Shown here: positions 5,379-6,096 of the stretch, piece by piece
Layout of the letters: each line of letters opens with the position of its first letter
Numbering within the stretch: position 1 is the first letter of the stretch
Assembly: GCA_012841005.1 (NCBI GenBank)
Contig: DUVO01000147.1
Coordinates: 1-6,096, forward strand
Length of the DNA stretch: 6,096 bases
Source: Bacillota bacterium
GTDB taxonomy: Bacteria; Bacillota; DTU030
Direction: 5' to 3'
Notes under the pieces: generated by a model
Told to the model about the DNA's origin: nothing
What the model saw: only the letters and a program-made list of their open reading frames with translations
Database searches by the model: none
Translations under genes and position numbers: made by a program

Positions 5379-5861
5379 TTATGGCTCCTGTGTTTCTGTT
5401 CCGGCCTCCTGGAGGGCCAACAGTTCGTCTTCGAGAAAGATTTTTTCAATGTCTATTAAGATAACCAGCCCTTCATCTCGGGTGAGAATCCCGCTGATAT
5501 ATCTGGTATCAAAGAAGCCAAGGTTTTCCACCGGTGGTTTTATATTATCATCAACGACGGCCAAAACCTCGGAAACGGAATCTACAATGATGCCTACAGT
5601 ATTGCCCCGTACTTCTATCACTATATAACGCCGTTCGTAAGTAGCGGAACTTGCCATGATGCCAAAACGCTGGGCTAAATCAATTATGGGAATAACCTTT
5701 CCCCGCAGGCTGATGATACCCCTGATAAATCCGGGGGAGTTGGGCAGTTTGGTGGGAGATTGGGGGCGGATAATCTCCTGGACACTCAAAATTGGTATAC
5801 CGTATTCCTTTTCTCCCAGCTTAAATATAACCACTTGCCTGTTCTTGGTGAGCCTTTCCAT
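5379..5861 (-). CDS. cheW: CheW chemotaxis coupling protein
   Basis: 160 residues, the usual size of a single-domain CheW, which links methyl-accepting receptors to the histidine kinase CheA at the cytoplasmic membrane. Seen: the CheW fold over residues about 8-148, beginning QVVIFKLGEKEYGIPILSVQEII, then the conserved GFIRGIISLRGKVIPIIDLAQRFG (44-67), the strand RRYIVIEVRGNTVGIIVDSVSEVL (77-100, typical of the second lobe) and the final GLVILIDIEKIF (131-142). (Stretches longer than 20 are quoted by their span; key residues are Arg48, Gly49, Arg53, Gly54, Asp61.) The ATG at 5861 has GGGAGG (complement of 5870-5875) 8 bases upstream. It is not next to other che genes in this window. A long leader with a c-di-GMP-I aptamer and terminator precedes it, and a small membrane protein gene follows. 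No CheY-like receiver domain is fused to it. Confidence 0.96.
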   Translation of the reverse strand: MERLTKNRQVVIFKLGEKEYGIPILSVQEIIRPQSPTKLPNSPGFIRGIISLRGKVIPIIDLAQRFGIMASSATYERRYIVIEVRGNTVGIIVDSVSEVLAVVDDNIKPPVENLGFFDTRYISGILTRDEGLVILIDIEKIFLEDELLALQEAGTETQEP

Positions 5862-5891
5862 CTAGCTTTCCTCCCTTTCTTTTATAGAGGT

Positions 5892-5918
5892 GCGGGGGTA
5901 CAGCCTTCATGCCCCCGC
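5892..5918 (-). other. GC hairpin in the cheW leader near its ribosome binding site
   Basis: GCGGGGG (complement of 5912-5918) pairs with CCCCCGC (complement of 5892-5898) around a 13-base loop. It ends about 16 bases before the Shine-Dalgarno sequence of cheW. There is no T run right after it, so it is more likely a transcript-stability or translation-affecting element than a terminator. Confidence 0.5.
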
Positions 5919-5984
5919 TACTGTGTGCTTAATTGGGCAAGGGGCCTTCCATGGCCAGTCTGGTACCTCCTTGGTGGGTTGGCG

Positions 5985-6033
5985 AAAAAAGAAAAAAGCA
6001 CACCCCGTTGCTCTGTTATGCCAAAAGATGTAC
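5985..6033 (-). terminator. Riboswitch expression-platform terminator upstream of cheW
   Basis: On the - strand GTACATC (complement of 6027-6033) pairs with GGTGTGC (complement of 5998-6004), 7 pairs including two G-U, extendable by further U-G pairs. It is followed directly by TTTTTTCTTTTTT (complement of 5985-5997). The uridine tract is exceptionally long. It lies just after the aptamer, where a transcriptional switch needs it, and about 120 bases before the cheW start. Confidence 0.72.
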
Positions 6034-6039
6034 CCCTGC

Positions 6040-6096
6040 ACGACCCTGGCAGCCCGGCTGCCCTAGCTGAAGGCCATAGATCCGTGGCTTCGCGTC
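6040..6096 (-). promoter_or_regulatory. Cyclic-di-GMP-I (GEMM-I) riboswitch, 3' part of the aptamer, cut by the window edge
   Basis: Read on the - strand from the right edge, the sequence GACGCGAAGCCACGGATCTA followed after a short variable arm by AGGGCAGCCGGGCTGCC matches the GEMM-I consensus order GGGACGCAAAGCC..CGG.CTA ... TGG.AGCCGGG.TGCC. The last stem is GGCAG/CTGCC around CCGGG (6048-6062), where the aptamer's 3' hairpin is expected. The 5' third, with the first P1 strand, the GAAA tetraloop arm and the base that distinguishes c-di-GMP from cGAMP, lies beyond 6096. Ligand choice therefore cannot be judged here. It is followed by a terminator and cheW, and GEMM elements are known to control motility and chemotaxis genes. 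The 3' boundary is approximate. Confidence 0.8.

Noticed and set aside
5350..5628. Open frame on the + strand with AAGGAAGGAG upstream of its ATG
   Set aside because: Spacing to the ATG is only 3 bases, most of it is antisense to cheW, and the peptide is serine-rich with no domain.
1..6096. tRNA or rRNA genes, CRISPR arrays, insertion sequences, phage genes
   Set aside because: No repeat-spacer pattern, transposase frame, flanking terminal repeats or tRNA/rRNA signature sequences were found on either strand.

Overview
The window reads as chromosomal DNA from an anaerobic, probably thermophilic, Gram-positive bacterium of the Clostridia (Moorella / Desulfotomaculum / Peptococcaceae-like). This is inferred from strong AGGAGG-type ribosome binding sites, frequent GTG and TTG starts, a tungsten-type aldehyde:ferredoxin oxidoreductase with dedicated MoaD-like proteins, and a cyclic-di-GMP-I riboswitch in front of a chemotaxis gene. 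It could not be checked by a search. The first 1.7 kb looks more AT-rich than the oxidoreductase region.

Layout. On the + strand are a glutamate racemase gene (murI, 30-821) closed by a perfect 18-bp hairpin, then a GntR/FCD-family regulator (976-1650) with its own good promoter and a weaker 3' hairpin. A 322-base gap between convergent genes (1651-1972) has no convincing gene but several inverted repeats. Everything after that is on the - strand. An HD-domain phosphohydrolase (1973-2566, TTG start) has a promoter whose -10 box lies inside a 19-bp palindrome. Next, reading right to left, is an operon of aldehyde:ferredoxin oxidoreductase (4979-3201) followed by two small beta-grasp sulfur-carrier-like proteins (3229-2993 and 2992-2753), ending at a bidirectional terminator. 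Furthest right is cheW (5861-5379), followed by a previously uncalled 47-codon membrane protein gene (5265-5122) and a textbook terminator (5073-5114).

How the genes work together. The aor/moaD-like/moaD-like genes overlap or abut, so they are almost certainly co-translated. The small proteins probably act in making or inserting the tungstopterin cofactor. The cheW leader, on the - strand from the right edge, carries the 3' part of a GEMM-I (c-di-GMP) aptamer, a rho-independent terminator with a long U tract, a small possible leader ORF and a G/C hairpin close to the cheW ribosome binding site. This suggests that c-di-GMP controls transcription into cheW and the small membrane protein. murI, gntR and the HD gene each look like single-gene units with no obvious link to the rest.

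Most interesting points: the riboswitch-controlled cheW plus small membrane protein unit; the paired sulfur carriers, one of which ends Gly-Gly-Ala; and the diglycine codons that also serve as the next gene's ribosome binding site.
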